Shown here piece after piece: positions 30,636 through 40,262 of a stretch of DNA of 40,310 nucleotides. Origin of the DNA: Thermodesulfovibrionia bacterium (GTDB lineage: Bacteria > Nitrospirota > Thermodesulfovibrionia > UBA6902). Location of the stretch: the NCBI GenBank assembly GCA_947259645.1, contig CAMYND010000047.1, positions 1 through 40,310 on the forward strand. The letters run 5' to 3'. The notes under the pieces are model-generated. The model searched no databases and was not told the DNA's origin. It saw only the letters and a program-made list of their open reading frames with translations. A program made the position numbers and the translations under genes. The first letter of the stretch is position 1, and each line of letters begins with the position of its first letter.

Positions 30636-33600
30636 TCATCCCTTAGTATCTGAAATATTTGTCTGTGCTCTGTGAAGATATGTATGAAGTAATTTAGCCC
30701 AAACTCCTACCTTATTTCCTTCTATCAAATCCATATGTGCTGCCCCTGGCACCACGTGAATCTTAACTTTACCCTCAGCGAGGTTGCTCCACTCTGCATT
30801 CGAATTGCTGCCTTCTCCTCCTACGATTACTAGAATGTCGTTTGGATACGTCCCCTGGATATAATTACGGCGAGCCTTGGAGATAACATCAAAGGCATAA
30901 TCTAATCTATGGGAAGTCGGCAGAAGATGACCTGTTCTAAAATGAGCTTCGCGATACAGATGAATATACAATTTTTTTATTCCTGCTTTCAACCATCGGC
31001 ATCTACCGATAAATTTCTCAGAAACATAAGATATTTTTCTGGATAAAGGGAGCTGTTCAAGAGTGTCAAGATGACTAGTGATCCAGCGGGTAGATACATC
31101 CGATGAATTATGATCTAAGTGCACAGCCTTACTTGAGAGGCCGGGTTCAACTAAAAATAACAGGGCTACATTCTGGCCATGCCGAATCAATGTATTGGCT
31201 ACTTCAAAGGCGAACCGCGCCCCCCAGCAAAAACCACCCAGAAAATATGGCCCCGATGGCTGCACAGCTCGTATTTCCCTTAAATAATGATCAACTATCT
31301 CCTCTGTGGTGTTGTATTGCACCCGCTTTCCATCAAATCCTTGCAACATGAGCGCATACAGAGGCTGATCCTGTCCAACAAAGCCCGGCAAGAAATCTCG
31401 AATCAGTCCTGAATGGAACCAGAAGAAAGGCGGCCTCGTACCACTAGTTTGAATCGGAAAGAGGGTATAGAACTCCTGAGAAGCTTCATGCTCCCCATCA
31501 CTTTCACGCCCCAGACGTTCTGCAAGTCCGGCTACTGTAGGATATTGAAAAAGAAGGGCAAGGGGGAGATTTTCCCTTTTGATTTTTTGCAGCCGTGACA
31601 TAACCTGAGTTGCCAGCAGGGAATGTCCCCCCAGTGAGAAGAAATTATCGTGGATTCCCACATTCTTGAGTCTCAGTACCTCACACCAGATTCCTGCAAT
31701 AACTGTTTCATTAGGGGTACAAGGTTCAACATAGGTTTCTGCCATCTCAGGCTGCTCTGAATCAGGAGACGGTAATGCCCTTCGGTCTACCTTACCGTTT
31801 GGTGTCAAGGGCAGTAAATCCAGTGTAACGAAAACAGAAGGAATCATATAATCGGGAAGCTTCTCCTTCAGAAACAATCTCAGTTCATGAGTTATCATGG
31901 CTGACTCCCTCTCAGGTACGATATAAGCCACCAGGTACCTGTCACCAGGCTGATCTTCCCGTACCGTGACGACCGTTTCCCGTACATCAGTGTGCTGTCC
32001 CAACACTGCCTCGATCTCTTGCGGCTCGATTCTGAAACCGCGGACTTTTATCTGGTGATCGATCCGCCCCAGAAACTCAATGTTCCCATCAGGCAGATAC
32101 CGGCACAGGTCTCCGGTCTTATATAATAGTGCTCCTGGTTCCTCTTTGAAGGGGTTTAGAATAAACTTCTCAGCATTAAGATCAGGACGGTTAAGATAGC
32201 CTCGTGCCAGACCATCACCACCAGTGTGCAACTCGCCTGGTACACCTATGGGAACAGGTTGAAGACGGGAATCTAAAATATAAACCTGTGTGTTAGAAAC
32301 AGCGCGGCCAATTGGAACAGTATTCGCCACCTGTTGAGGATCTGTCATCCGATAGCAGCAGGTGAATGTTGTGTTCTCTGTCGGCCCGTACCCATTGATG
32401 AGCGTACACTCTTTTAATTCCTGAAGAAATCTCCTTACATGAGGGACGGATAAAACATCACCTCCTGACAAAAGCTGCCTTACAGACTTTAAATCGTCCA
32501 GTCGTTCTTCAGTCATCTGATGAAACAAAGCAGCGGTAAGCCAGAGAACAGTAACTTGATATCTCTGTATAGCCTGACCTAACTCCTCCAACGATGGTGT
32601 ACCGGATGGAAATACAATTAACCGTGCTCCATTCAATAAGCAGCCCCAAATTTCAAATGTGGATGCATCAAATGAGATGGGAGCAAATTGCAGAAAGACA
32701 TCTTCCAGAGATATCTTCACATAATTAGGTGCATGAATCAATCGAATTACACCACGATGTATGACACTAATACCTTTCGGCCTTCCTGTTGAACCCGAGG
32801 TGTAGATGACATAGGCAAGGTTTTCAGCCGACGTAGTTGTGGCAGGAGTAAGAGAACTTTCCAAATCAATTTTCTCCCTGTCCTGATCCAGAAAGAGCAC
32901 CTCTGTTTTGTTTTCGTGTAGATTTTCAAGAAGATTATATTGTGTCAGTAATAGCGGTGCTCCTGAATCCTCCAGCATAAATGCCAGCCGATCTTTCGGA
33001 TATGCTGGGTCCAGTGGCACATATGCCCCCCCTGCTTTGAGAATACCGAGAATTCCAATGACCATTTCGAGGGAACGCTCAACACAGATACCCACCAGCA
33101 CCTCCGGACCCACTCCCTGCTTCATCAGGTAATGTGCCAGCTGGTTGGCCTTGTTATTGAGTGCCCTGTATGTCAACTGCTGGTCCTCAAAGATAATTGC
33201 AATGGCATCAGGGGATTTGTCCACCTGTTCATCAAATAGCTGGTGGATACATTTGTCCCTGGGATATTTTGTCATTGTATTGTTACATTCTTTTAGGATC
33301 TGATGCTGTTCAGCCTTTGTTAACATCGGCAGTTGTGAAACAGGCCGGTTCGGATAAACCGCGATGTTTTCCAGTAAGACGAGAAAATGACTTATTAGGC
33401 TTTTTATAGTGCCGGCCTTAAACAGGTCTGTGCTGTACTCCAGTTTCCCCCGCAATCCACCAGGGTATTCTTCAAGAATCAGGCTTAAATCTAATTTGGC
33501 CGTTTTATTATCAATGTTTACCGATTGAAACGTTAAACCGCTGAACTCCCGTAGTACATCAGGTGTATTCTGCAGGACAAAGATAACCTGAAAAAGAGGC

Positions 33601-36596
33601 GACAGCATTACATCACTATCCTCATGCACATGTTCGACCACTTTCTGAAAGGGCAGATCCTGATGTGCAAATGCATCAAGAGTCACCTTTTTAACTCTTG
33701 CTAAGACATCTCGAAAACCTGGAGAACCGGACAGGTCAGTTCGAAACGCCGATGTATTTACAAAACAGCCTATTATGTCATGTGTCTCGGGATGGTTACG
33801 GCCAGCAATGGGCGATCCCACGACAATGTCCTCCTGGCCCGTATAGCGAAATAGCAATGTCTGGAAGGCAGCCAGCAAGGTCATAAAGAGGGTTGCTCCT
33901 TCCTGTGAAGAGAAGGTTTTTATCTGTTCAGTTAATGCTTTCGGCAGAGATATGGGTTCACAGGCGCCACGATAATTTTTAAATGATGGGCGGGAAAAAT
34001 CTGTGGGTAAATTCAGGCTCCGGGGATATCCCTTGAGCTGTTGCTTCCAGTAATCAACATGGGAGTTTATTGCTTCACTTTCCAGCCATTCCTTTTCCCA
34101 CGCTGCATAATCAGAGCATTGTATCGCCAATTTTTGAAGAGGTGAAGACTGCCCTTGAGAAAAAGCTTCATAGAGAGCAGTTAATTCCCTGAAAATAACT
34201 GAAAGAGACCATCCATCACAGACAGTATGGGGCATAGATAGAAGGAAACAGTGCTCAGTTTCAGCAAGTTTGAAAAGTGAAACTCTCAAACATGGACCAT
34301 GCAAAAGATCAAAAATTTTCCGGGCTTCAGCAGATAATATTTTACTTAACATACTATTCACTCCTGAATAAGAATCTGCACCGCGATCCTCGTCAGAAGA
34401 TCTCTGCACATCATCAATACCGGTAAGATCCGTAAAAGAAAAATCGAAACCCATATCAGGCTGGACAACCTGGAGAGGGATTCCATCTTTTAACAGAAAT
34501 ACCGTTCTTAATGCCTCATGTCTCCTGACTATTTCCTCGATACTATCTTTAAAAATATTTTGATTAAGCTGGCCGGTAATATAAAACGCTCTGTACGTGT
34601 TATAGGCCGGTGAATCAGGGTTAAGCTGATTAAGAAACCACATTTGCTGCTGAGATGCAGATAAGGGGACCGGACCCCTGGTAGTCCTCGGCTTAATAGT
34701 CTCCCGGGATGACATGACTGCGGCCCTGAACAATGACTGTAACAGCTCATCAGACTTAGCGTCTTTGAATGAAGCATTTTCACTCTTATCATTCAATGAT
34801 CCATGTTCAGTCGCTGATTTATACAAAACTTGAGGTTCCATGCTCACTTTTTCTAAATTACTCGCAATTTCCTTACCCAGGGCAAATAACAGCCGGGAAT
34901 ATTTTTCTTCACCTGCGGGCGGTAAGGAATCAAAATTTCTCAGAAGGAGCGGCCTGCACAGTTTTAGGAATCGAATAATTTGTTCGAGAGATATCCCCTT
35001 GCTGAGGAAATAAGGAATAGTCCAGAAATCAAACATATACACAGGACAAACCTGAGACTCTTCTACAGTTCTGTATAATCGCTCAACATTGTCACAGGCT
35101 TTTTGCCAATCCATAGTGTTATGGCGCCAGCCGTAACCGCTGCCCCTGAGACCATACTGATCGGCTTTCTTATGAACAGGCACATGATGAGCATGAAAAT
35201 ATAGTTCCGCTTTAAAAAATGTAGGTTGAGCATCTTCCATAAAAGCGATGGTGCTCCGGACTGATTTTTCAGTTTCTCCCGGGAAGCCGACGATGAGTGA
35301 GACGAAGGTGAAAATACCGCGCTCATGGAGCTTGCGGATTCCGGCCCTGTATTGTTCAAGCTTCACCTTTTTATTCATATGTTCCAGCATTTCCTGGTCT
35401 CCTGATTCTATGCCGAGAAAAACTCCTCGACAACCGCTTTCCTGCATCAGGTCAAAGGTTTCATTGTCTGCATGGGAGCACCTGAAGTATGAGAACCAGT
35501 GAAATTTGAAATTTCTGGAAATCATCATTCTTAAAATCTCTTTGAATCTTGATTTGGGGACATTAAATGAATCATCAATAAAGGTAAGATATCGGACTCC
35601 AGCCTCATGTAGTTGTTTCATTTCTTTTTCGATAGTATCTATGTCACTGTATGACAACTGTCCGGCTATAGACGGAAAATTGCAAAAAGCGCATTCAAAG
35701 GGGCACCCGCGGGCCGATCGCATGTAAGCCGTCGGGGTATAAAGTTTCCGGGGGAAAAGGTTCCAGTTGATGCGGTTCTCATTTAAGTCGTTGTCCTCCA
35801 TTTCTAGTGGAGTCCGTATAAATTGTATAGAGCCGGGAGACTGACTATCGCCGGTCTCAATACTCTTTCCGTCAGGCTCTGCCTGCAGTGCAGGCCTGAA
35901 TATAAGGTTGGGAACTGATCCAAGACCTTTTCCTCCCCCATTTCGAAGCTCATCCAATACCCTGGACAAAGTAAGTTCACCCTGAGGACTATTGATATAT
36001 ATATCCGCCTCCAGCTTTTCAAGGATATAATCCTGGGATGTATAATCATCTGATGAAGTACAGATACTTGATATATATGGGCCACCAACAATAATTTTTG
36101 TATCCGGACTGATTCTTCTTATATGCCGGACAAGTTCTACAACAGGATACTCGGAAATGTAATACGTAGTGGTTAAAGCCACTGCAGTTGGTTTTAATCT
36201 CAAACGCTCCTCAAAGCGTTCTTTTTCGACATTATAGAAGTTAATACTGTCAACATCAAATCCCCTCCGAGTGAGAAATGATTTTAAATAGCAGACCGCA
36301 AGGTTCGGCAGCTGCATCAAATGAAGATGAACAGGTTCGTCAATTGCATCAGAAAGAATAGTGTTGAAAACATCTGTATAATGCATCCATTCGCCCTGAA
36401 ACTGAATAACACCATGCAATAAATGACGGTAAGCACCTGTGTGCTTTTTCATTACTTCATAATTCGCTATATTCTTCTCGAGCTCTAACTCGTTAAAGCC
36501 GACAATCAGACAATCCACAATTCTGCTCCCATTAATTTCACTTATTTTTCGGGCTATGATTGAAGTCGCTGAATGAACCACTATCGCTGTTATCAA
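30636..36596 (-). CDS. B12-binding radical SAM / NRPS fusion: radical SAM - C - A - PCP - TE
   Basis: Domains: B12-binding-like region about 90-230; radical SAM about 285-510 with CPFECAFC (Cys298, Cys302, Cys305); linker to 640; condensation 643-1090 with PHTVCDG (the first His of HHxxxDG is Pro, the catalytic His790 is kept); adenylation 1120-1610 with YTSGSTGRPKG, YGPTEN, YKTGDL and NGKVDR; carrier 1625-1695 with GGHSL (Ser1659); thioesterase 1715-1965. Aligned to GrsA positions 235-517, the A domain reads D1310 A1311 F1314 W1352 L1376 G1378 G1402 T1410 F1411 K1602. That is one residue away from a known valine code. The TE has GFCWG, so Cys1790 replaces the usual Ser, and Glu1817 replaces the usual Asp; His1954 is kept. 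The C domain needs an upstream donor, so this is probably the last module of an assembly line. No methyltransferase domain is present; the radical SAM part may do C-methylation or another radical step. Confidence 0.93.
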   Translation of the reverse strand: MITAIVVHSATSIIARKISEINGSRIVDCLIVGFNELELEKNIANYEVMKKHTGAYRHLLHGVIQFQGEWMHYTDVFNTILSDAIDEPVHLHLMQLPNLAVCYLKSFLTRRGFDVDSINFYNVEKERFEERLRLKPTAVALTTTYYISEYPVVELVRHIRRISPDTKIIVGGPYISSICTSSDDYTSQDYILEKLEADIYINSPQGELTLSRVLDELRNGGGKGLGSVPNLIFRPALQAEPDGKSIETGDSQSPGSIQFIRTPLEMEDNDLNENRINWNLFPRKLYTPTAYMRSARGCPFECAFCNFPSIAGQLSYSDIDTIEKEMKQLHEAGVRYLTFIDDSFNVPKSRFKEILRMMISRNFKFHWFSYFRCSHADNETFDLMQESGCRGVFLGIESGDQEMLEHMNKKVKLEQYRAGIRKLHERGIFTFVSLIVGFPGETEKSVRSTIAFMEDAQPTFFKAELYFHAHHVPVHKKADQYGLRGSGYGWRHNTMDWQKACDNVERLYRTVEESQVCPVYMFDFWTIPYFLSKGISLEQIIRFLKLCRPLLLRNFDSLPPAGEEKYSRLLFALGKEIASNLEKVSMEPQVLYKSATEHGSLNDKSENASFKDAKSDELLQSLFRAAVMSSRETIKPRTTRGPVPLSASQQQMWFLNQLNPDSPAYNTYRAFYITGQLNQNIFKDSIEEIVRRHEALRTVFLLKDGIPLQVVQPDMGFDFSFTDLTGIDDVQRSSDEDRGADSYSGVNSMLSKILSAEARKIFDLLHGPCLRVSLFKLAETEHCFLLSMPHTVCDGWSLSVIFRELTALYEAFSQGQSSPLQKLAIQCSDYAAWEKEWLESEAINSHVDYWKQQLKGYPRSLNLPTDFSRPSFKNYRGACEPISLPKALTEQIKTFSSQEGATLFMTLLAAFQTLLFRYTGQEDIVVGSPIAGRNHPETHDIIGCFVNTSAFRTDLSGSPGFRDVLARVKKVTLDAFAHQDLPFQKVVEHVHEDSDVMLSPLFQVIFVLQNTPDVLREFSGLTFQSVNIDNKTAKLDLSLILEEYPGGLRGKLEYSTDLFKAGTIKSLISHFLVLLENIAVYPNRPVSQLPMLTKAEQHQILKECNNTMTKYPRDKCIHQLFDEQVDKSPDAIAIIFEDQQLTYRALNNKANQLAHYLMKQGVGPEVLVGICVERSLEMVIGILGILKAGGAYVPLDPAYPKDRLAFMLEDSGAPLLLTQYNLLENLHENKTEVLFLDQDREKIDLESSLTPATTTSAENLAYVIYTSGSTGRPKGISVIHRGVIRLIHAPNYVKISLEDVFLQFAPISFDASTFEIWGCLLNGARLIVFPSGTPSLEELGQAIQRYQVTVLWLTAALFHQMTEERLDDLKSVRQLLSGGDVLSVPHVRRFLQELKECTLINGYGPTENTTFTCCYRMTDPQQVANTVPIGRAVSNTQVYILDSRLQPVPIGVPGELHTGGDGLARGYLNRPDLNAEKFILNPFKEEPGALLYKTGDLCRYLPDGNIEFLGRIDHQIKVRGFRIEPQEIEAVLGQHTDVRETVVTVREDQPGDRYLVAYIVPERESAMITHELRLFLKEKLPDYMIPSVFVTLDLLPLTPNGKVDRRALPSPDSEQPEMAETYVEPCTPNETVIAGIWCEVLRLKNVGIHDNFFSLGGHSLLATQVMSRLQKIKRENLPLALLFQYPTVAGLAERLGRESDGEHEASQEFYTLFPIQTSGTRPPFFWFHSGLIRDFLPGFVGQDQPLYALMLQGFDGKRVQYNTTEEIVDHYLREIRAVQPSGPYFLGGFCWGARFAFEVANTLIRHGQNVALLFLVEPGLSSKAVHLDHNSSDVSTRWITSHLDTLEQLPLSRKISYVSEKFIGRCRWLKAGIKKLYIHLYREAHFRTGHLLPTSHRLDYAFDVISKARRNYIQGTYPNDILVIVGGEGSNSNAEWSNLAEGKVKIHVVPGAAHMDLIEGNKVGVWAKLLHTYLHRAQTNISDTKG

Positions 36597-37615
36597 TCAA
36601 GAGGTATCACCTCAACATAATCTGGAAATGCGTGGACCTGCTCCAGACTGTTTTCGAGAATCAATAGCTTGTCAACTCTGGAAACTTCTTCAAACCCCGC
36701 AAAACGATAGGTAATTTCCATCATCCTGTTCCGGCCATTGGGCATAAATTCAGCCCTCAGAGGGATATTGTTTTTTTTTGCACGCTGCATTATATAACTC
36801 AGCATTATCGCGCCTACTCCCCGTGACATCACGCGGCAGGACATGAGCAGCAGTTTAATCGTCCAGGCTTCAGGCATGGTTTCGATCATAGCCAATCCAA
36901 TATGACCATAGCTCCCGTACTTATCTTCAAGCCTTGCCATGAGCAGTATGTGCTGATCAGATTGACAAAAATGGTTCAGTTCATCATATGAGTATGTGTA
37001 ACCGGTTGCGTTCAGCTGGTGTGTGCGGACTGTTAATTCTTCAGCACGATGAAGGTCTTCTTCTGCTGCATTGATAATGGTCAGTTTCATACCCAGGGAG
37101 GCCAGAAAACTTTCTTTGGGACCGTTAAAGTTTTCTTCCTCACTGTTGCGCCTCATATCATTTAAATACAGTTCCCTTCTTAAGCGTGAATCACTTGTAA
37201 CAAAGCGCGGATTTAATTCAGGCAAATCCAGCAGACTGTCAATATCAGCGGCATCAATACTGAACACATCAGGCAGGGAAGTAACGACCTCCTCTCTTTC
37301 AAAAGGCTGATCATCAATAAATGCAAATGCGTCGAGAGAAATATTGAGAGATTCAGCGATTTTTTCGATATATGAAGACTTGGAACTCCAACCAATCTGA
37401 GGGTACAGGAAGTATTCCTGCAGTCCATACTCCTTGAGTTTCTGCATGGCAGTGTCATAATCATTTTTGCTGGCGATTGACTGCAATATACCCCGGGAGT
37501 CCAGTGAATGAATAATAGACGAGATATTTTCACGAATAAGAACATTCTCATCTTCGAGCAGAACACCATGCCAAAGTGTATCATCAAGATCCCAGACAAC
37601 ACACTTGATATACAT
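36593..37615 (-). CDS. fkbH: FkbH-like HAD-IIIC protein (glyceryl-ACP forming)
   Basis: FkbH-type enzymes take D-1,3-bisphosphoglycerate, remove phosphate and load the glyceryl unit on a dedicated ACP. The HAD motif DLDDTLWHG lies near the N-terminus, IASKNDYD and FIDDQPFEREEV are the other HAD motifs, and the C-terminal half (LTVRTHQLNATGYTYSYDEL, VMSRGVGAIMLSYIM) is the GNAT-like part. I set the start at ATG 37615, which follows AGGGGAG, rather than the in-frame codon at 37678. The gene overlaps the NRPS gene by 4 bp and lies next to fkbI, fkbJ and fkbK homologues. Confidence 0.93.
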   Translation of the reverse strand: MYIKCVVWDLDDTLWHGVLLEDENVLIRENISSIIHSLDSRGILQSIASKNDYDTAMQKLKEYGLQEYFLYPQIGWSSKSSYIEKIAESLNISLDAFAFIDDQPFEREEVVTSLPDVFSIDAADIDSLLDLPELNPRFVTSDSRLRRELYLNDMRRNSEEENFNGPKESFLASLGMKLTIINAAEEDLHRAEELTVRTHQLNATGYTYSYDELNHFCQSDQHILLMARLEDKYGSYGHIGLAMIETMPEAWTIKLLLMSCRVMSRGVGAIMLSYIMQRAKKNNIPLRAEFMPNGRNRMMEITYRFAGFEEVSRVDKLLILENSLEQVHAFPDYVEVIPLD

Positions 37616-37695
37616 ATTTTTTCTCCCCTTGTTTAAAGACAACTGAGAAGGGTTGTCAGAGGGCATATTATTTGCCATTGTAGTGCCAGTTATCG

Positions 37696-38838
37696 TTACT
37701 CAGCATATTCACGATATGCGTAGTCAGCAATCTTGATCTGATGTATCTGGCTTGTGCCTTCAATTATTTCCATGATCTTTGCATCTCGGAGATGCCTCTG
37801 GACTGCACTATCACTGCTGCAACCAACTGCTCCATGGACCTGGACAGCATTACTGGCTATGGTGCATGCCATCTTCGAGGTAAAATATTTTGCCACCATG
37901 ATCTCCATGATGGCATTCTCATGTCCCTCTTCCTGCATTTGTCCCGCCTGATAACATAGCAATCGGCCCGCCTTCAGATTCACAGTCATGTCAGCAATCA
38001 TTTCCTGAATTAACTGGTGATTCTTTAAATAATCACCAAACTGTCTTCTATTACTAGCATAATTAATACAGGCTTCAAGACATGCCTGTCCAATACCCAC
38101 ACATCCCCAGGCAATACTGTACCGCCCAAGATTGAGTGCTGTAATGCCGACCGGAACAAAACCAAAGCCTGCCCTGCCAACAAGATTCTCCTGTGGAACA
38201 GAGCAATTATCAAAGTACAGCTCTGCCAGCATCGAAGCCCGTACCCCAAGCATTCCCCCAATCGGAATTTTTGTCAGCCCCGGGGTGTCTTTTTCCACAA
38301 GTACGGCAGACAGTTTCCCCCGTTTCTTGCCAAAAACAAGGAACAGATCAGCAATCTGGCCAAGGGTAATCCATTTTTTATGGCCATTGATAATAAACTT
38401 AGAATCATCAGCGTCAGTGAAAGATGTTTCAATATGCATTGCATCACTTCCTACTTCAGGTTCAGTAAGGGCAAACGCTGCAATCGTTTCGCCGGAGGCA
38501 ATCCTTCCGAGCCAGCGCTCTTTCTGCTCTTCACTTCCCCATTTGTGGATGGTAAGAGCTACCATGTTCTGCATCATCATAAAGGCTCTTACTGACGCAC
38601 AGCCCCGGCCCAGTTCTTCATTCAGAAGACCATACGTAATGTAATCCATTGCATGACCACCATATTGTTCCGGTAACACCGCACCAAAATATCGTTTCCG
38701 GGCCAGTTTTTTAATAAGTTCATCTGGTATTCGCTCTTCTTTGTCATGCTGATTTGCATGAGGAATTATTTCTTTATTGACGAAATCCCTGAAAGCAGTT
38801 TGATTTCTTTTCTGCTGTTCACTCAGTTTAATTTCCAC
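37696..38838 (-). CDS. fkbI: Acyl-CoA dehydrogenase family protein, FkbI type
   Basis: FALTEPEVGSDAMHIET and WITLGQIADLFLVFGK (FAD/substrate region), NRRQFGDYLKNHQLIQEMIA and QVHGAVGCSSDSAVQRHLRD are all classic acyl-CoA dehydrogenase motifs. The length (about 380) is standard. In methoxymalonyl-ACP loci FkbI oxidises the ACP-bound intermediate after FkbK. I prefer the GTG at 38838, with AAGGA 7 bp upstream, to TTG 38844. Gaps to its neighbours are small (about 80 bp to fkbH, 60 bp from fkbJ), consistent with one transcript. Confidence 0.92.
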   Translation of the reverse strand: MEIKLSEQQKRNQTAFRDFVNKEIIPHANQHDKEERIPDELIKKLARKRYFGAVLPEQYGGHAMDYITYGLLNEELGRGCASVRAFMMMQNMVALTIHKWGSEEQKERWLGRIASGETIAAFALTEPEVGSDAMHIETSFTDADDSKFIINGHKKWITLGQIADLFLVFGKKRGKLSAVLVEKDTPGLTKIPIGGMLGVRASMLAELYFDNCSVPQENLVGRAGFGFVPVGITALNLGRYSIAWGCVGIGQACLEACINYASNRRQFGDYLKNHQLIQEMIADMTVNLKAGRLLCYQAGQMQEEGHENAIMEIMVAKYFTSKMACTIASNAVQVHGAVGCSSDSAVQRHLRDAKIMEIIEGTSQIHQIKIADYAYREYAE

Positions 38839-38899
38839 TATCAAATCCTTAATATTTGTTCATTAAAAGATAACCGCACAGACAATTTAATATCAGCCT

Positions 38900-39133
38900 T
38901 TATGTCTTATTTTCAATCAGGTTATCCATAGCATTGATTGTTCTGAAATTATCGAGTTTAAGATCCCTGTCTTCAATTGTTATGGTAAACTCTTTTTCCA
39001 GAAATGTGATTAATTGCATGGCAAAGAGCGAATTGACCAGGCCTCCTCCGAAGATATCGGTATCATCGTTCAGTTCATAATTACGTATATACCGGACGAG
39101 GAAAGTTTTGATCCTGGTTTTCCTGTCATTCAT
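38900..39133 (-). CDS. fkbJ: Free-standing acyl carrier protein, FkbJ type
   Basis: The 77-residue acidic protein has the carrier motif DTDIFGGGLVNSLFAMQLI, in which Ser35 would take the phosphopantetheine; NSL replaces the common DSL. FkbJ holds the glyceryl unit while FkbK and FkbI oxidise it. The order fkbK-J-I-H agrees with other methoxymalonyl-ACP loci. The PPTase at 2.2 kb could activate it. Confidence 0.92.
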   Translation of the reverse strand: MNDRKTRIKTFLVRYIRNYELNDDTDIFGGGLVNSLFAMQLITFLEKEFTITIEDRDLKLDNFRTINAMDNLIENKT

Positions 39134-39169
39134 ATTTCATTAATCCATTTGTCCAGTAACTTTATTGCA

Positions 39170-40027
39170 TCAATCGGTATAGTGATAAAACCCTTTACCG
39201 CTTTTCCTGCCGTATAAACCGGCATCTACCATTTTTTTCAATAACGGACACGGCCGGTACTTGCTCTCTTTAAAATTATCATGGAGTGACTCGATAGAAT
39301 AAAGAATTGTATCAAGACCTATCAGGTCCGCTGTTTCGAGAGGTCCCATCTTGTGACCAATACAACTTTTAAATATCCTATCCACATCCTCAGCAGTTGA
39401 GACTTGTTCCTGCAAAAGATAAATAGCCTCATTTATTGTTAACATCAGGACACGATTTGAAACAAAGCCGGGAGAATCATTTACCACGACGCCTTCTTTT
39501 CCCATCTGCCGAAGCAGCTTTTTTGCATTTTCCACTGTTTCCTCAGAAGTGTGATAACCACGAATAACTTCAACCAGAGGTTTCATAGCAACGGGGTTCA
39601 TGAAATGCATGCCGATAACTTTTTGTGCTCTGCAAGTCAAAGATGCAAGACGGGTAATAGGGATAGTAGAAGTATCAGATGCAATAATACATTCTTTGGG
39701 GCAAATGCCATCCAGTATGGGATATATTTTCTCTTTTATTTTCCATTGTTCGGTCACATTTTCTATGACAAAGTCAACTTCGTGCAGTGATTTATAGCTG
39801 GAAGTAAATTGAATCTGACCAAGTACTTCGCCAGAAGAGAGAATTTCTTCACCCTTATGGAAGAGCTTTTGCATGCGCATGTATTCTTGTAGTTCTTGCT
39901 TTGCATTATCCAGAATCTCCGATGTGACATCGACCAATATTACCCGATGACCTGTCTGAGCCAGGTTAAGAGAGACTCCCCTGCCCATGATGCCGGCGCC
40001 AATAACGCCTATGACGTGAAATTTCAT
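39170..40027 (-). CDS. fkbK: 3-hydroxyacyl-CoA dehydrogenase family protein, FkbK type
   Basis: NAD-binding motif IGAGIMGRG (Gly10-Gly15), GHRVILVDVT, the catalytic-region VIGMHFMNPVAMKPLVEVIR, DSPGFVSNRVLMLTINEAI and GPLETADLIGLDTI place it in the family. It ends GLYGRKSGKGFYHY. In FkbK the hydroxyl of glyceryl-ACP is oxidised to the aldehyde/semialdehyde, which FkbI converts to hydroxymalonyl-ACP. I choose ATG 40027, preceded by AAGGGTTAAGG, rather than the in-frame codon at 40063. An fkbG O-methyltransferase is not in the window. Confidence 0.92.
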   Translation of the reverse strand: MKFHVIGVIGAGIMGRGVSLNLAQTGHRVILVDVTSEILDNAKQELQEYMRMQKLFHKGEEILSSGEVLGQIQFTSSYKSLHEVDFVIENVTEQWKIKEKIYPILDGICPKECIIASDTSTIPITRLASLTCRAQKVIGMHFMNPVAMKPLVEVIRGYHTSEETVENAKKLLRQMGKEGVVVNDSPGFVSNRVLMLTINEAIYLLQEQVSTAEDVDRIFKSCIGHKMGPLETADLIGLDTILYSIESLHDNFKESKYRPCPLLKKMVDAGLYGRKSGKGFYHYTD

Positions 40028-40262
40028 TTTTAGCCTTAACCCTTGAAGCCCGTTACGTGTCAATACATTATTAATATATTCTTCATTTTCTGATTACGTG
40101 CTTATTCTATAATATTGGAAAGGGGTTTTCAAAACACAACAAACCACTTTCGATTAGCTAAAACTGATCTTTATTCTCGTCACTCTGTGCGCTTTTTATA
40201 CATAGTAGCTAAAGCATCTCCATAATTCTTCATATGATGTGGTGTTATCCCACTGCCTTCGA

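Noticed and set aside
38132-38644. 170-codon plus-strand frame opposite fkbI
   Set aside because: Antisense shadow of an acyl-CoA dehydrogenase with all motifs; low-complexity composition.
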